Source: Thiomicrospira microaerophila (lineage in GTDB: Bacteria; Pseudomonadota; Gammaproteobacteria; Thiomicrospirales; Thiomicrospiraceae). From it: DNA of 61,084 nt. The stretch is from positions 1 to 61,084 of the forward strand of contig NZ_JYNN01000018.1 in assembly GCF_000934765.1 (NCBI RefSeq). The letters run 5' to 3'. The notes below the pieces were generated by a model. That model was given only the letters and a program-made list of their open reading frames with translations. It made no database searches and had not been told where the DNA came from. Position numbers and translations under genes: made by a program. Below are positions 1 through 9,116 of the stretch, in pieces (position 1 is the stretch's first letter; each line of letters opens with the position of its first letter).

Positions 1-159
1 TCTAAAATGATACGCCTTAAATACCCTCACGAAGACCATTCAATCTACGAAGCGCGAATCAGTCAACTGAGTGAAGCGCAAATCGACCAACTGGTGGAAC
101 GTTTTTTGGAATCGACCAGCCTAAAGCAAATGTTCAGCACGCTCGACAAAAAAGTGTGA
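1..159 (+). CDS. C-terminal end of an unidentified protein (possible DUF4351-like tail)
   Basis: An open frame runs in from the window edge and stops with TGA at 157-159. The only in-window ATG is at 7, which would give 50 residues, but the frame is open to base 1, so this is probably the tail of a longer gene. The visible protein is charged and helical (it contains YEARISQLSEAQIDQLVERF). This resembles the Leu/Glu-rich C-terminal helices (DUF4351) found on Rpn-type PD-(D/E)XK nuclease/transposase proteins. That assignment rests on a weak pattern match. Function cannot be stated. Confidence 0.4.
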   Translation, partial: SKMIRLKYPHEDHSIYEARISQLSEAQIDQLVERFLESTSLKQMFSTLDKKV

Positions 160-184
160 CAAACCAGTAGCCAACCACGCATGC

Positions 185-335
185 ATAGAACCCCCGCGTC
201 ATATGCGGGGATCGACGTGGCAATCTCCAGCCAACCGCGCACACCCCGGTCATTCCGGCGAAGGCCGGAATCTCAAGCCGACTTCGCAAAACCACAACAG
301 ATCCCGGCCTACTCCGGGGTGACGTAAAGAAAGAG
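185..335. repeat. Dispersed palindromic (REP-like) repeat cluster
   Basis: The 345-bp gap between the partial gene and the DUF1016 gene holds stacked hairpins. CCCCGC/GCGGGG arms lie at 192-210 and a CATTCCGGC/GCCGGAATC hairpin at about 251-272. The stretch 216-282 is nearly repeated at about 48222-48287, sharing GGCAATCTCCAGCCAACCGC. Such CATTCCGGCGAAGGCCGGAATC-type palindromes are widespread dispersed repeats in bacteria. A reading frame across it on the minus strand is a by-product of the repeat, not a gene. Nothing else is seen in 336-504. Confidence 0.75.
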
Positions 336-504
336 TGGGATGACAAAAATAAACGTCATTGCGTACGAAGCGAAGCTTGACGCTATTGAGTTTTTGCACA
401 GCATTGATGTCAGACGAGGCAGTGGCATTTTGTTAAGATACGTGAATATTTTGAAAATGAATGGAGAAGTGTCATGTTGATAGAAACGGCTCAGGCCTGG
501 TGAA

Positions 505-1515
505 ATGAAAACACCGAATAATACGACACCAACAGATTTTTACCACGACATTAAAGCGCTACTTCACAGTGCGCGAAACAAGATCTATCAAACCATCAAC
601 CAAACCATGACCCAAACCTACTGGGAAATTGGTCGTCGTATTGTCGAAGAAGAACAGCAAGGCCAAGCCCGCGCCCAATATGGCGCCATGCTCATAAAAA
701 CGCTATCGCAAGAGCTCACCCAAGAATTTGGCAAAGGCTTTTCGATTGATAACTTAAAAAACATGCGCCGTTTTTATCAGTGTTTTTCAAAAGGTGAGAC
801 AGCGTCTCACCAATTCGCCCTAAGCTGGTCGCATTATATCTTCCTAACACGCATCAACAACGCCAGCGAACGCCGTTTTTACGAAATCGAAGCCAGCAAT
901 AACCGCTGGAGCCTTAAAGAGCTTAAACGCCAATTCAACTCAGGCTTATACGAAAGACTCCAACTCAGCACCAAAAAAGACAAGGTACAACAGCTTGCCA
1001 TAAAAGGGCAAGTCATCGAATCACCCTGTGACCTGGTAAAAGACCCCTATATCCTCGAATTTATTGGCTTGCCAGTGCTAGCCAACTACAGCGAAAGCGA
1101 ATTAGAGCAACGCCTGATCGACAAACTAGAAAGCTTCCTGCTCGAACTGGGCAAAGGCTTCACTTTTGTAGCGCGGCAAAAAAAGATCACCATTGACGAA
1201 AAACACTTCTACATTGACCTTGTTTTTTACAACCGCCTGCTAAAATGTTTCGTTGTTATCGACTTAAAAATTGGCGAACTCAAACATCAAGATTTAGGTC
1301 AGCTGATGATGTACGTCAACTACTATGATCGCACAGAAAAACAACACGACGAAAACCCAACCATTGGCATCGTCCTCTGTAAAGACAAAAGCAAAGCCCT
1401 AGTTGAAATGACACTGCCCGAGAATAACAACCAACTCTTCGCCAGCCAATACCAAACGCTACTGCCCAACAAGGAAGAACTCAAAGCACTTCTAAAGGAA
1501 GCAATGGATGAATAA
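505..1515 (+). CDS. DUF1016/YhcG-family PD-(D/E)XK nuclease-like protein
   Basis: The 336-residue protein matches the YhcG/DUF1016 family. An N-terminal helical domain (about 1-160, with YWEIGRRIVEEEQQG and the LSWSHYIFL motif typical of the family) is followed by a C-terminal nuclease-fold domain (about 175-330). The putative PD-(D/E)XK catalytic set is visible as D238 in FYIDLVFYNR and D253-x-K255 in VIDLKIG. Family members are found near restriction and mobile elements, and their biological role is not firmly established. It starts at ATG 505 and its stop overlaps the ATG of a truncated neuC-like frame, so the two may once have been translationally coupled. The next intact gene downstream belongs to the pseudaminic acid block. 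The function here is inferred from family only. Confidence 0.85.
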   Translation: MKTPNNTTPTDFYHDIKALLHSARNKIYQTINQTMTQTYWEIGRRIVEEEQQGQARAQYGAMLIKTLSQELTQEFGKGFSIDNLKNMRRFYQCFSKGETASHQFALSWSHYIFLTRINNASERRFYEIEASNNRWSLKELKRQFNSGLYERLQLSTKKDKVQQLAIKGQVIESPCDLVKDPYILEFIGLPVLANYSESELEQRLIDKLESFLLELGKGFTFVARQKKITIDEKHFYIDLVFYNRLLKCFVVIDLKIGELKHQDLGQLMMYVNYYDRTEKQHDENPTIGIVLCKDKSKALVEMTLPENNNQLFASQYQTLLPNKEELKALLKEAMDE

Positions 1516-1633
1516 CCAAATCACCAAAAAAATCTGCGTTGTCACCGGAACACGCGCCGAATACGGCTTGCTGTATTGGCTGCAAAAAAGCTGGATTTGG
1601 CCATTTTTTGCAGCCGACAGGCTCCTAGGATGA
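1508..1633 (+). pseudogene. Truncated NeuC/LegG-type UDP-GlcNAc 2-epimerase (N-terminal stump)
   Basis: An ATG at 1508, overlapping the stop of the upstream gene, opens a 41-codon frame ending in TGA at 1631-1633. The first 25 or so residues, MNNQITKKICVVTGTRAEYG followed by LLYWLQK, are the highly characteristic N terminus of hydrolysing UDP-N-acetylglucosamine (or diacetylbacillosamine) 2-epimerases, which normally run to about 370-390 residues. After that the frame enters a sequence shared with the inverted-repeat element at 16.8 kb and terminates. I infer that an epimerase gene for a sialic- or legionaminic-type nonulosonate once lay here and was truncated by insertion and deletion. No further neuC sequence is recognisable before pseB. 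Confidence 0.7.
1578..1628. repeat. Deleted copy of the MITE-like element found at 16801-16986
   Basis: Bases 1578-1611 are identical to 16829-16862 (34 bp), and 1614-1628 (CCGACAGGCTCCTAG) is identical to the right terminus of that element at 16972-16986. The left terminal repeat and the middle are missing. The copy ends the neuC-like reading frame. The junction sits at a GGCTGCAAAAA stretch that could have supplied microhomology. Confidence 0.75.
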
Positions 1634-1749
1634 CTTCAGACCAAATACAAGCAGTGCGCAAGCAAAGCGCCGTGGCAGAAACCACTTCAATCCTATAAGG
1701 GCTAAAAGACCCGCTCGCACAACAATAATTCAACAAAATACTAATATTG

Positions 1750-1773
1750 CCGCTAATATAGTTATATTAGTGG
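1750..1773. promoter_or_regulatory. AT-rich inverted repeat upstream of pseB
   Basis: CTAATATA (1753-1760) and TATATTAG (1763-1770) form a perfect inverted repeat around GT, extended by CC/GG pairs. It lies about 80 bp before the pseB start and could be an operator or a transcript hairpin. There is no following T-run, so an intrinsic terminator is unlikely. The rest of 1634-1853 contains a short open stretch (1778-1863) but nothing recognisable. Confidence 0.35.
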
Positions 1774-1844
1774 GTGAGCAGGATGGGGTGGCGTGCAAGA
1801 ATGGTTGCATGCGATAGCTCAATTACAAAAACTAGGCTCTTTGA

Positions 1845-2863
<1,019 letters not shown>

Positions 2864-2864
<1 letters not shown>

Positions 2865-4018
2865 TGATTCCTTATGGTAAGCAGGCGATAAATCAAGCGG
2901 ATATCGATGCAGTGGTTGAAGTGCTGCAGTCTGACTATCTCACGCAAGGGCCTAAGGTGCCTGCCTTTGAACGCGCGGTGGCGGGTTATTGTGGGGTTGA
3001 GTATGCAATAGCGGTCAATAGTGCGACTTCCGCCTTGCATATGGCCTGCCTTGCGCTGGGTTTAGGCAAGGGCGATTGGCTTTGGACCTCACCCAATACC
3101 TTTGTGGCATCGGCTAATTGTGCGCGTTATTGCGGCGCGTCAGTGGATTTTGTTGATATTGATCCGCGTACCTATAATCTTTGTGCTGACCAGCTCGAAG
3201 CGAAACTTATCCAAGCCAAAGCCGACAATAAGCTACCAAAAATTGTGATTCCAGTTCATTTTGCTGGCCAGTCTTGCGACATGAAGCGTATTCATCAGTT
3301 AAGCCAAATCTATGGTTTTAAAATTATTGAAGATGCGTCGCACGCGATAGGGGGGCGTTATTTAAATCAGCCGATTGGAGCGTGTCAATTTTCTGACATC
3401 AGTGTTTTTAGTTTCCATCCCGTTAAAATTATTACCACCGCTGAGGGCGGCTTAGCGACCACCAATCAACCTGAGCTGGCAGAGAAAATGCAGTTATTGC
3501 GCAGTCACGGTGTGACGCGCGAAGCGCATTTAATGGACCAGCCATTAGAAGGGCCTTGGTATTATCAGCAGGTTGATTTGGGCTTTAATTACCGCATGAC
3601 GGAGTTACAAGCCGCGCTGGGTGTCAGTCAAATGACACGATTGGAGGCGTTTGTTGCGCGTCGGCACCAACTGGCGCAGCAGTATAGTGAGCGTTTAGCC
3701 GATTTACCGTTCGTTTTACCCTATCAGCATTCAGATACCCATTCATCCTTGCACCTTTTTCCGATTTTGTTACCCGTTAACCTTGACCGTGGCCAAGCCT
3801 TTAATGCACTGCGTGAAAAAGGATTGGGGGTCAATGTTCACTATATTCCTGTCCATACTCAGCCTTATTATCGCCAACTCGGATTCAAGCCGGGCGTTTT
3901 TCCGCAAGCTGAAGCTTATTATCAACGGGCGATCAGCATTCCGCTGCATCAAGGCTTGACTGATAGCCAGCAGGACTATGTTGTTGAATGCTTAGCCCAG
4001 TTGGTTAAAGAGGGGTGA
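2864..4018 (+). CDS. pseC: PseC: UDP-4-amino-4,6-dideoxy-L-AltNAc transaminase
   Basis: PLP-dependent aminotransferase of the DegT/DnrJ/EryC1 family (384 residues) performing step two of pseudaminic acid synthesis on the PseB product, with glutamate as amino donor in characterised homologues. The PLP-binding lysine is K188 in HPVKIITTAEGG. The sugar-nucleotide transaminase opening IPYGKQ and the downstream block GFNYRMTELQAALG are present. The start overlaps the pseB stop by one base, so the two are translationally coupled. The product would normally be acetylated by PseH, which is not found in this window. Confidence 0.96.
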
Positions 4019-4019
4019 G

Positions 4020-4973
4020 ATGAAACTGCAGACACTTTGGCAATCGGATGCGCATTCGGCCTTTACGGATTTAATTTATTTTAACCAGGCCTGGTACTGC
4101 GTGTTTCGAGAAGGCACCACGCACATGTCGTTGGATGGACACATTCTGGTACTCACCTCGAAGGATACACGAAGTTGGGCAATCCATTCCCGACTAAGCT
4201 GGCAGGGTGGTGATTTGCGTGATCCTAAGCTGAGCATCACGCCTGACAACCAGTTGGTGATGACCGCTGGGATTCGCTGGGCCGTTTATACCACCCAAGC
4301 AAGTCGGCTTTATTCGGTTGGTTGGCAGCTCGATAAGCCTAACCAGGCCTGGTCAGCGCCTGTGCTTGATCAAACGAGCGAAGGAACCTGGCGCTGGGCG
4401 ACGACTTGGCATCAAGGCATGGCGTACAGTGTGGGCTATTCGGGTTCGGATAAGCAAGGCTGTTTATACCGATCAGAGGATGGGCTACATTGGCGAGCCT
4501 GGGTGACGCCTTTTTTCCCCGATGCATCGGTGTTTAGCAATGAAAGTTCTTTGGTGTCTGATGGCAATAACCTGTATTGTTTAACCCGACGCGACAAGGC
4601 GGGTGGGGCCAAAGCCGTATTGGGGCAATCCAAGGGGCCATTAACGTCCTGGCAATGGCAAATTTTGCCCCTGTCAATAGGTGGGCCTAAGCTAGTTAAA
4701 CTATCCAACGGCGAATGGCTGATGGCGGTGCGACGAATTAATTACAAACGCTGGACCGCTAAAACCCTACTCTATAAGCTCAATCCACAAACAGGTAAAG
4801 TCAAGCACTGGCGTACCTTACCCAGTGGCGGCGACACCAGTTATGCCGGAATGGTTGAGCAACACGGCCAGCTTTATATTAGCTACTACTCATCGCATCA
4901 AGACAATCAAACCAATATCTATCTTGTCAGCTTGCCATTGAAGGTTAAAAAACGAAGTCTAAAGTTTGCCTAG
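4020..4973 (+). CDS. Cytoplasmic sialidase-like beta-propeller protein of unknown function
   Basis: The 317-residue protein lacks a signal peptide and is rich in Trp, Tyr and Gly in repeating beta-strand patterns. One clear Asp-box is present (RSEDGLHWRAW, near residue 150), the hallmark turn of sialidase and related propeller folds, and a second SLDG turn occurs near residue 38. Exo-alpha-sialidase-like proteins with such boxes often hydrolyse or bind nine-carbon acidic sugars, which fits its position between pseC and the methyltransferase gene. It begins one base after the pseC stop and is clearly co-transcribed. I cannot identify a catalytic set, so hydrolase, lectin or inert fold all remain possible. 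Two palindrome copies lie inside (4083 and 4341). Confidence 0.6.
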   Translation: MKLQTLWQSDAHSAFTDLIYFNQAWYCVFREGTTHMSLDGHILVLTSKDTRSWAIHSRLSWQGGDLRDPKLSITPDNQLVMTAGIRWAVYTTQASRLYSVGWQLDKPNQAWSAPVLDQTSEGTWRWATTWHQGMAYSVGYSGSDKQGCLYRSEDGLHWRAWVTPFFPDASVFSNESSLVSDGNNLYCLTRRDKAGGAKAVLGQSKGPLTSWQWQILPLSIGGPKLVKLSNGEWLMAVRRINYKRWTAKTLLYKLNPQTGKVKHWRTLPSGGDTSYAGMVEQHGQLYISYYSSHQDNQTNIYLVSLPLKVKKRSLKFA

Positions 4974-4984
4974 TACCTTTAGGC

Positions 4985-5011
4985 TTTAGTTTGATAAGTC
5001 TTGGCCGATAC
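4985..5011 (+). promoter_or_regulatory. Predicted FliA (sigma-28) promoter inside the pse block
   Basis: TTTAGTTT (4985-4992), an 11-bp spacer and GCCGATAC (5004-5011) match the flagellar class-3 consensus TAAAGTTT-N11-GCCGATAA at 6/8 and 7/8 positions with the exact spacing. It sits 28 bp upstream of the methyltransferase start at 5039, in the only sizeable gap of the 1.85-16.1 kb block. It would let the pseF-pseG-pseI-maf part be transcribed together with the flagellins. Confidence 0.6.
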
Positions 5012-5038
5012 AGCTTAAAATAACTCGGAATTTAAACC

Positions 5039-6085
5039 ATGAAATGTACAGACCTTATGGCGCGGTTAGCTAAGCAATCACCTCTTTATCAACCGGGCGT
5101 GTTTTGGCAAGAAGCCTCAAAAGACATGCTGCAAGATATGGCTGAAGAAGGGTTAGCGTCTTTTAGAAAACTATCCAGCTCGTTATCGTTTTTTGTGCCA
5201 ACCTATGGCTACCCAGGCAATGCCCTATCGAATGAAACGATGCAATCTTGGCAGGCCTGGTTAGAAGATCAGGATTTACCGGCTAAGCAACACACCTATC
5301 TCTCCCAGCTTTTATCTGGATATAGCGCAGCCTTGGCCGACTATCGCACCCTCGCGGCTTCAGAATACGCCAGCAACGCACAACCCGATTTAATGCGCTT
5401 TAGCGAAAGCCAAGTGGGTGATCCAGTTGAGCAATTTGAAATAGAGGGCAAGTATTACAGTCGTTCGGCACTCAACTACCTCACTGGACTGAGTTTTTTG
5501 AAAAAACATATCGACTTTAAACAGATTAAAACGGTAATGGAAATCGGCGGTGGCTTTGGAACCTTGGGCGAAATCCTTTATAAAACATTGCCAGAGACAC
5601 GTTATATTGATATTGATATTCCCCCCACGCTTTGCTGTTCTAGCTATTATCTACAACAAGTAATAGGCGAGGGAGCGGTAACCCGCTTCGATGACACCGC
5701 TAATAATGAGCAGATTGAAATTGAACAATTAAAGCAGGCGAGTGTGCTGCCATCATGGCAAATAGAAAAACTCCAAGGCAAGATAGATTTGTTCGTAAAC
5801 TTCATATCGTTTCAAGAGATGGAACCCGATATTGTACAAAATTACCTAAACCATGTTACGCGGTTGCAGGCGGACTGGATTTTGTTGCGAAATATGCGTG
5901 AAGGCAAACAGCTTCGCACTCAGCATCGGTTTGGTGTGGACAAGCCTATCTTCTCTGAGGATTATGCGCGCATGTTGAGCGATTATGATTTAATCGAAAC
6001 CAATGTGATTCCCTTTGGGTTTAAAACGGTGGATGGCTTTCATTCCGAAATCATGCTGTTTAAGCGCAAAGGAGCGGCATCGTGA
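5039..6085 (+). CDS. Putative sugar O-methyltransferase
   Basis: 348-residue protein resembling the putative sugar O-methyltransferase family found in glycan loci. A helical N-terminal half leads into a Rossmann-like SAM-binding segment, VMEIGGGFGTLGEILYK, near residue 165, followed by an acidic strand end (YIDIDIPP). It is the first gene after the internal FliA-type promoter. Its stop overlaps the pseF start, so it is coupled to CMP-pseudaminate synthesis and may methylate the nonulosonate or a glycan carrying it. Substrate is not deducible from sequence. A half-palindrome (GCAGGCCTGGTT) occurs at 5251. Confidence 0.7.
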   Translation: MKCTDLMARLAKQSPLYQPGVFWQEASKDMLQDMAEEGLASFRKLSSSLSFFVPTYGYPGNALSNETMQSWQAWLEDQDLPAKQHTYLSQLLSGYSAALADYRTLAASEYASNAQPDLMRFSESQVGDPVEQFEIEGKYYSRSALNYLTGLSFLKKHIDFKQIKTVMEIGGGFGTLGEILYKTLPETRYIDIDIPPTLCCSSYYLQQVIGEGAVTRFDDTANNEQIEIEQLKQASVLPSWQIEKLQGKIDLFVNFISFQEMEPDIVQNYLNHVTRLQADWILLRNMREGKQLRTQHRFGVDKPIFSEDYARMLSDYDLIETNVIPFGFKTVDGFHSEIMLFKRKGAAS

Positions 6086-6768
6086 ATATTGCAGTCATTC
6101 CTGCGCGTGGTGGTAGCAAACGTATTCCGCGTAAAAACATTAAAGAATTCTGCGGTAAACCAATAATCAGTTATCCGATAGAGGCTGCAATTAAATCAGG
6201 TTTGTTTGATCAGGTGGTGGTGTCAACGGATGATGAAGAAATCGCTCAAGTCGCGTTGGCTTATGGTGCTAGTGTGCCTTTTACGCGTCCAGCTGAACTG
6301 GCGAATGATTATGCGCCAACGATCCCCGTTATTCAGCACGCAATAAAGGCGTTAGCTATTTCTAATCTAAAAACAGCCTGTTGCATCTACCCAGCGGCGG
6401 CATTTTTAACCACAAGTTTATTGACCAAAGCCTATCAATTAATTAATGAAAATGCCGCCGATTTTGTTATGCCTGTTATAGCCTATTCCTGCCCCTTTGA
6501 GCGTGCTTTGAAAATGGATGATCAAGGGTTGGTTAGTATGCGTAATCTTGATAACTTAGATCAACGAACGCAAGATTGTGAAGTTTTGTATCATGATGTC
6601 GGTCAATTTTATTTTGGAAGTGCACAGGCTTGGCAGAATCCATCCCAGTTTTATGATCGACGTGTTAAATCGATCCAAGTACCAAAGTATCGCGCTCATG
6701 ATATTGATACACTTGATGATTGGCAGTTAGCTGAATTAGTCTTTCGTCAGTTAGATACTTTGCCATGA
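6082..6768 (+). CDS. pseF: PseF: CMP-pseudaminic acid cytidylyltransferase
   Basis: This enzyme activates pseudaminic acid with CTP to CMP-Pse, the donor for flagellin glycosyltransferases. The 228-residue protein carries the nucleotidyltransferase signature IPARGGSKRIPRKNIKEFCG from residue 5, the STDDEEIA motif, and RAHDIDTLDDW near the C terminus, all typical of the CMP-nonulosonate synthetase family. Length matches the family. It overlaps the preceding methyltransferase by 4 bp and the following pseG by 4 bp, an ATGA-type coupling. Confidence 0.95.
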   Translation: MNIAVIPARGGSKRIPRKNIKEFCGKPIISYPIEAAIKSGLFDQVVVSTDDEEIAQVALAYGASVPFTRPAELANDYAPTIPVIQHAIKALAISNLKTACCIYPAAAFLTTSLLTKAYQLINENAADFVMPVIAYSCPFERALKMDDQGLVSMRNLDNLDQRTQDCEVLYHDVGQFYFGSAQAWQNPSQFYDRRVKSIQVPKYRAHDIDTLDDWQLAELVFRQLDTLP

Positions 6769-7751
6769 CAAACCAAGATGCCCCGATTTATATCGTCTGT
6801 AATGCAGATAATAGAACCGGGTTGGGTCATTTATTACGCTGTTTGTCTTTAGCTAAAGAATTAAAAATACTTCAAAAAGGTATCCAACTCGTTGGACATT
6901 TTTCGCAAACAGCCATTGAGTTTATTGAGAGCCAAAACATGGCTTATCAACAAAGTAACACCCTAGAAATAGCCCAGATTCTTAAAAGTCTACCTTCTAA
7001 TGCACAGATTGTTCTGGATAGTTATGACTATCAAGCAAGCGATCTCATCGCTTCTCAAAAAACTATTCTTATTGATGATTTCTGCCGTTTGTCACACTAT
7101 CCTGTGCAGGGGGTGATCAACTTCACAATTAATGCCACACAATATGACTATAAGAAAAAAGGGGCTAAGGCCCAGGCCTTGGGTTTGGACTATTTTTTAC
7201 CCCATCCAACCTTAAAAAACGCATGTAAAGCCTTTAACCCGACACCTGAAAAACTGTTAATTCTGATAGGAAGTGGTGATCCAACTCATCTCGTTACCAA
7301 GCTTATTGAAGCCTTAAATAGTGTTGAATACTGTTTTAAAATTCGGGTGCTCACGGCCAACTCAATCAAGGTTCATACCAAGCATCAACTTGAAATCTAC
7401 CCACTACAGCGTAATATTAATCTTTTTTATCAATGGGCGGATATGTTGATAACGTCTGGTGGACTCGCCAAGTATGAAGCGGCGTTTGTACATAAGCCTG
7501 CTGTCGTGTTTTCTCAAACAGTAGGGGAGCAGGTGGAAACGCTAGATTTCGCAAAAGCGGCCCTATGTTTTGATTTTGGACGTGCCCAAGCATTTGATGG
7601 AACGGTTTTTGCTGATAATTTTACAAGATTATTACATGATGTGAAAACGAGAAGATTGGCATATAAACATAGCCAAAAAATGTTTAAAGAGGACTCAGCA
7701 GGACGCGCAGCTCAGTTTGTGCAAACTTGTTTAACCAGGCCTGGTTGTTAA
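6765..7751 (+). CDS. pseG: PseG: UDP-2,4-diacetamido-2,4,6-trideoxy-L-altropyranose hydrolase
   Basis: This enzyme removes UDP from the diacetylated sugar nucleotide before condensation by PseI. The 328-residue GT-B-like protein begins with the family pattern GLGHLLRCLSLAKEL (near residue 19, containing the GxGHxxR motif) and has the C-terminal ITSGGLAKYEAAF block that matches the UDP-binding region. It ends at 7751 with no fused GNAT domain; some organisms fuse the PseH acetyltransferase to PseG, and that is not the case here. The palindrome AACCAGGCCTGGTT lies at 7733, encoding the last residues (TRPGC). Confidence 0.93.
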   Translation: MTNQDAPIYIVCNADNRTGLGHLLRCLSLAKELKILQKGIQLVGHFSQTAIEFIESQNMAYQQSNTLEIAQILKSLPSNAQIVLDSYDYQASDLIASQKTILIDDFCRLSHYPVQGVINFTINATQYDYKKKGAKAQALGLDYFLPHPTLKNACKAFNPTPEKLLILIGSGDPTHLVTKLIEALNSVEYCFKIRVLTANSIKVHTKHQLEIYPLQRNINLFYQWADMLITSGGLAKYEAAFVHKPAVVFSQTVGEQVETLDFAKAALCFDFGRAQAFDGTVFADNFTRLLHDVKTRRLAYKHSQKMFKEDSAGRAAQFVQTCLTRPGC

Positions 7752-7759
7752 GGAAACCT

Positions 7760-8422
7760 ATGAAAAGCGAAATGAACCAACAAATAAACAAGCTTTCCGA
7801 GCATTACAATGCGCTTGGCAAACAGCATGGCTATTCACCCGATGCAACGCAACAAAGCAGTTTGGAAACACAGGAAAAACGTTTGAATGTATTATTGGAT
7901 ATGGCTGAAGACTTGACCCATGCGAAAGTGTTAGATTTTGGGTGCGGTACAGGTCATTTATATGCTTTACTCAAGCAACGAGGATTTAAGGGTGAGTATG
8001 TCGGCTTTGACATCTCTTCTGAGTTGCTGGCGATAGCCAAACAACATCATCAAAACGAACGATTTGAGTTGAAAAATGTGTTTGAACAGCCAATTGAAGA
8101 AACGTTTGACTGGGTTTTTATTAGTGGCGTGTTTAACAATGATATGGAGTATAACCAACGTTTTATGCAGCAGGTACTGAGCACCTTGTTTGCACATGTA
8201 AACAAAGGCCTGGTGTTTAACGCCCTAAGCCGTTATGTTGATTATCAGAGTGAAGGTCTTTATTATTTTGACCCAAGCTGGGTGTTTGATTATTGTAAAT
8301 CGAATCTAACAACCCATGTTCAATTGAATCATAGCTATGAAGTCAAACCAGGCGTGATTCCATTTGAATTCAGTGTCAGGCTTGATAAAGCCCCTTTTAA
8401 AGCGGTAGGGCTACATGACTAA
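7760..8422 (+). CDS. Class I SAM-dependent methyltransferase
   Basis: About 220 residues. I prefer the ATG at 7760, preceded by AAGGAAACCT, over an upstream in-frame start at 7727 that would lie inside pseG. Motif I of class I methyltransferases is explicit (VLDFGCGTGHLYALL), followed by the post-I acidic strand (VGFDISSELLAIAKQ) and the motif IV region DWVFISGVFNN. It overlaps the next gene by 8 bp. The position between pseG and a WbqC-family gene implies a role in trimming or decorating the flagellar sugar; substrate is unknown. Confidence 0.8.
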   Translation: MKSEMNQQINKLSEHYNALGKQHGYSPDATQQSSLETQEKRLNVLLDMAEDLTHAKVLDFGCGTGHLYALLKQRGFKGEYVGFDISSELLAIAKQHHQNERFELKNVFEQPIEETFDWVFISGVFNNDMEYNQRFMQQVLSTLFAHVNKGLVFNALSRYVDYQSEGLYYFDPSWVFDYCKSNLTTHVQLNHSYEVKPGVIPFEFSVRLDKAPFKAVGLHD

Positions 8423-9116
8423 AGTAGCGATCAGTCAGCCTACTTATCTACCTTGGTTAGGCTATTTTGAGCAAATCAGTCGTGCAGACTATTTTGTATT
8501 TTTAGACAGTGTGCAGTTTGAACGGCGCTCATGGCAATCAAGAAATCGACTAAAGAACTCCAGTGGAAACGATTTTTGGTTAAGTGTTCCAGTGAAAAAA
8601 CATCAACAAACAGAAATTATTCAAAATATTGAAATTCATTACGATAACAATAAATGGTACTTGCAGCACCTTAAATCGATCAAGTTAAATCTTGCTAAAG
8701 CCCCTTTTATCAATGAAGTAATCGAGTTACTCAGCCTTGTATATGAAAAGGAACACACTTGCCTTGCTGATTTAAATATTGATATTATCCAAACTGTAGC
8801 ACAAAGAATGGGGATTAAAACTCAATTTTTTCGTGCCTCTCAACTGGATTCCCAAGGCACTAGAGCTGAATTATTATTAAATTTGGCATTAGAGTTAAAT
8901 GCAAATGTTTATCTTTCAAATGCGGGGTCCAGTGTTTATCTAGATGAATCCATCACACAATTTAAAGAACAGGGGGTTGATGTTCTGTATCAAAGCTGGC
9001 AGCCTGCTGTTTATGCACAGCGTTATGGTTCTTTTGTTCCTAATTTAGCTTGGGTTGATCCGGTGAGTTATTTAGGTTTTAATCAACAGGAGTTATTTAA
9101 TGCAGGATCTTTTTAA
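8415..9116 (+). CDS. WbqC-family protein
   Basis: The 233-residue protein starts with VAISQPTYLPWLGYFEQI, followed by ADYFVFLDSVQFERRSWQSR. These openings are diagnostic of the WbqC-like family found in O-antigen, capsule and flagellar glycan loci. The family has no proven biochemical activity that I can cite. Here it overlaps both neighbouring methyltransferase genes and is therefore part of the same translation-coupled run. Since PseH is missing from this locus, WbqC is one candidate for an acyl-transfer or sugar-modification role, but that is inference. Confidence 0.85.
   Translation: MTKVAISQPTYLPWLGYFEQISRADYFVFLDSVQFERRSWQSRNRLKNSSGNDFWLSVPVKKHQQTEIIQNIEIHYDNNKWYLQHLKSIKLNLAKAPFINEVIELLSLVYEKEHTCLADLNIDIIQTVAQRMGIKTQFFRASQLDSQGTRAELLLNLALELNANVYLSNAGSSVYLDESITQFKEQGVDVLYQSWQPAVYAQRYGSFVPNLAWVDPVSYLGFNQQELFNAGSF

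Noticed and set aside
134-346. 70-codon minus-strand frame
   Set aside because: It spans a palindromic repeat cluster; its composition is explained by the repeat, and the same type of frame appears at 48102-48359 over a related repeat.
505-1515. A restriction or anti-phage defence system around the DUF1016 gene
   Set aside because: No methyltransferase, specificity subunit or other defence gene is next to it; family membership alone does not support a system.
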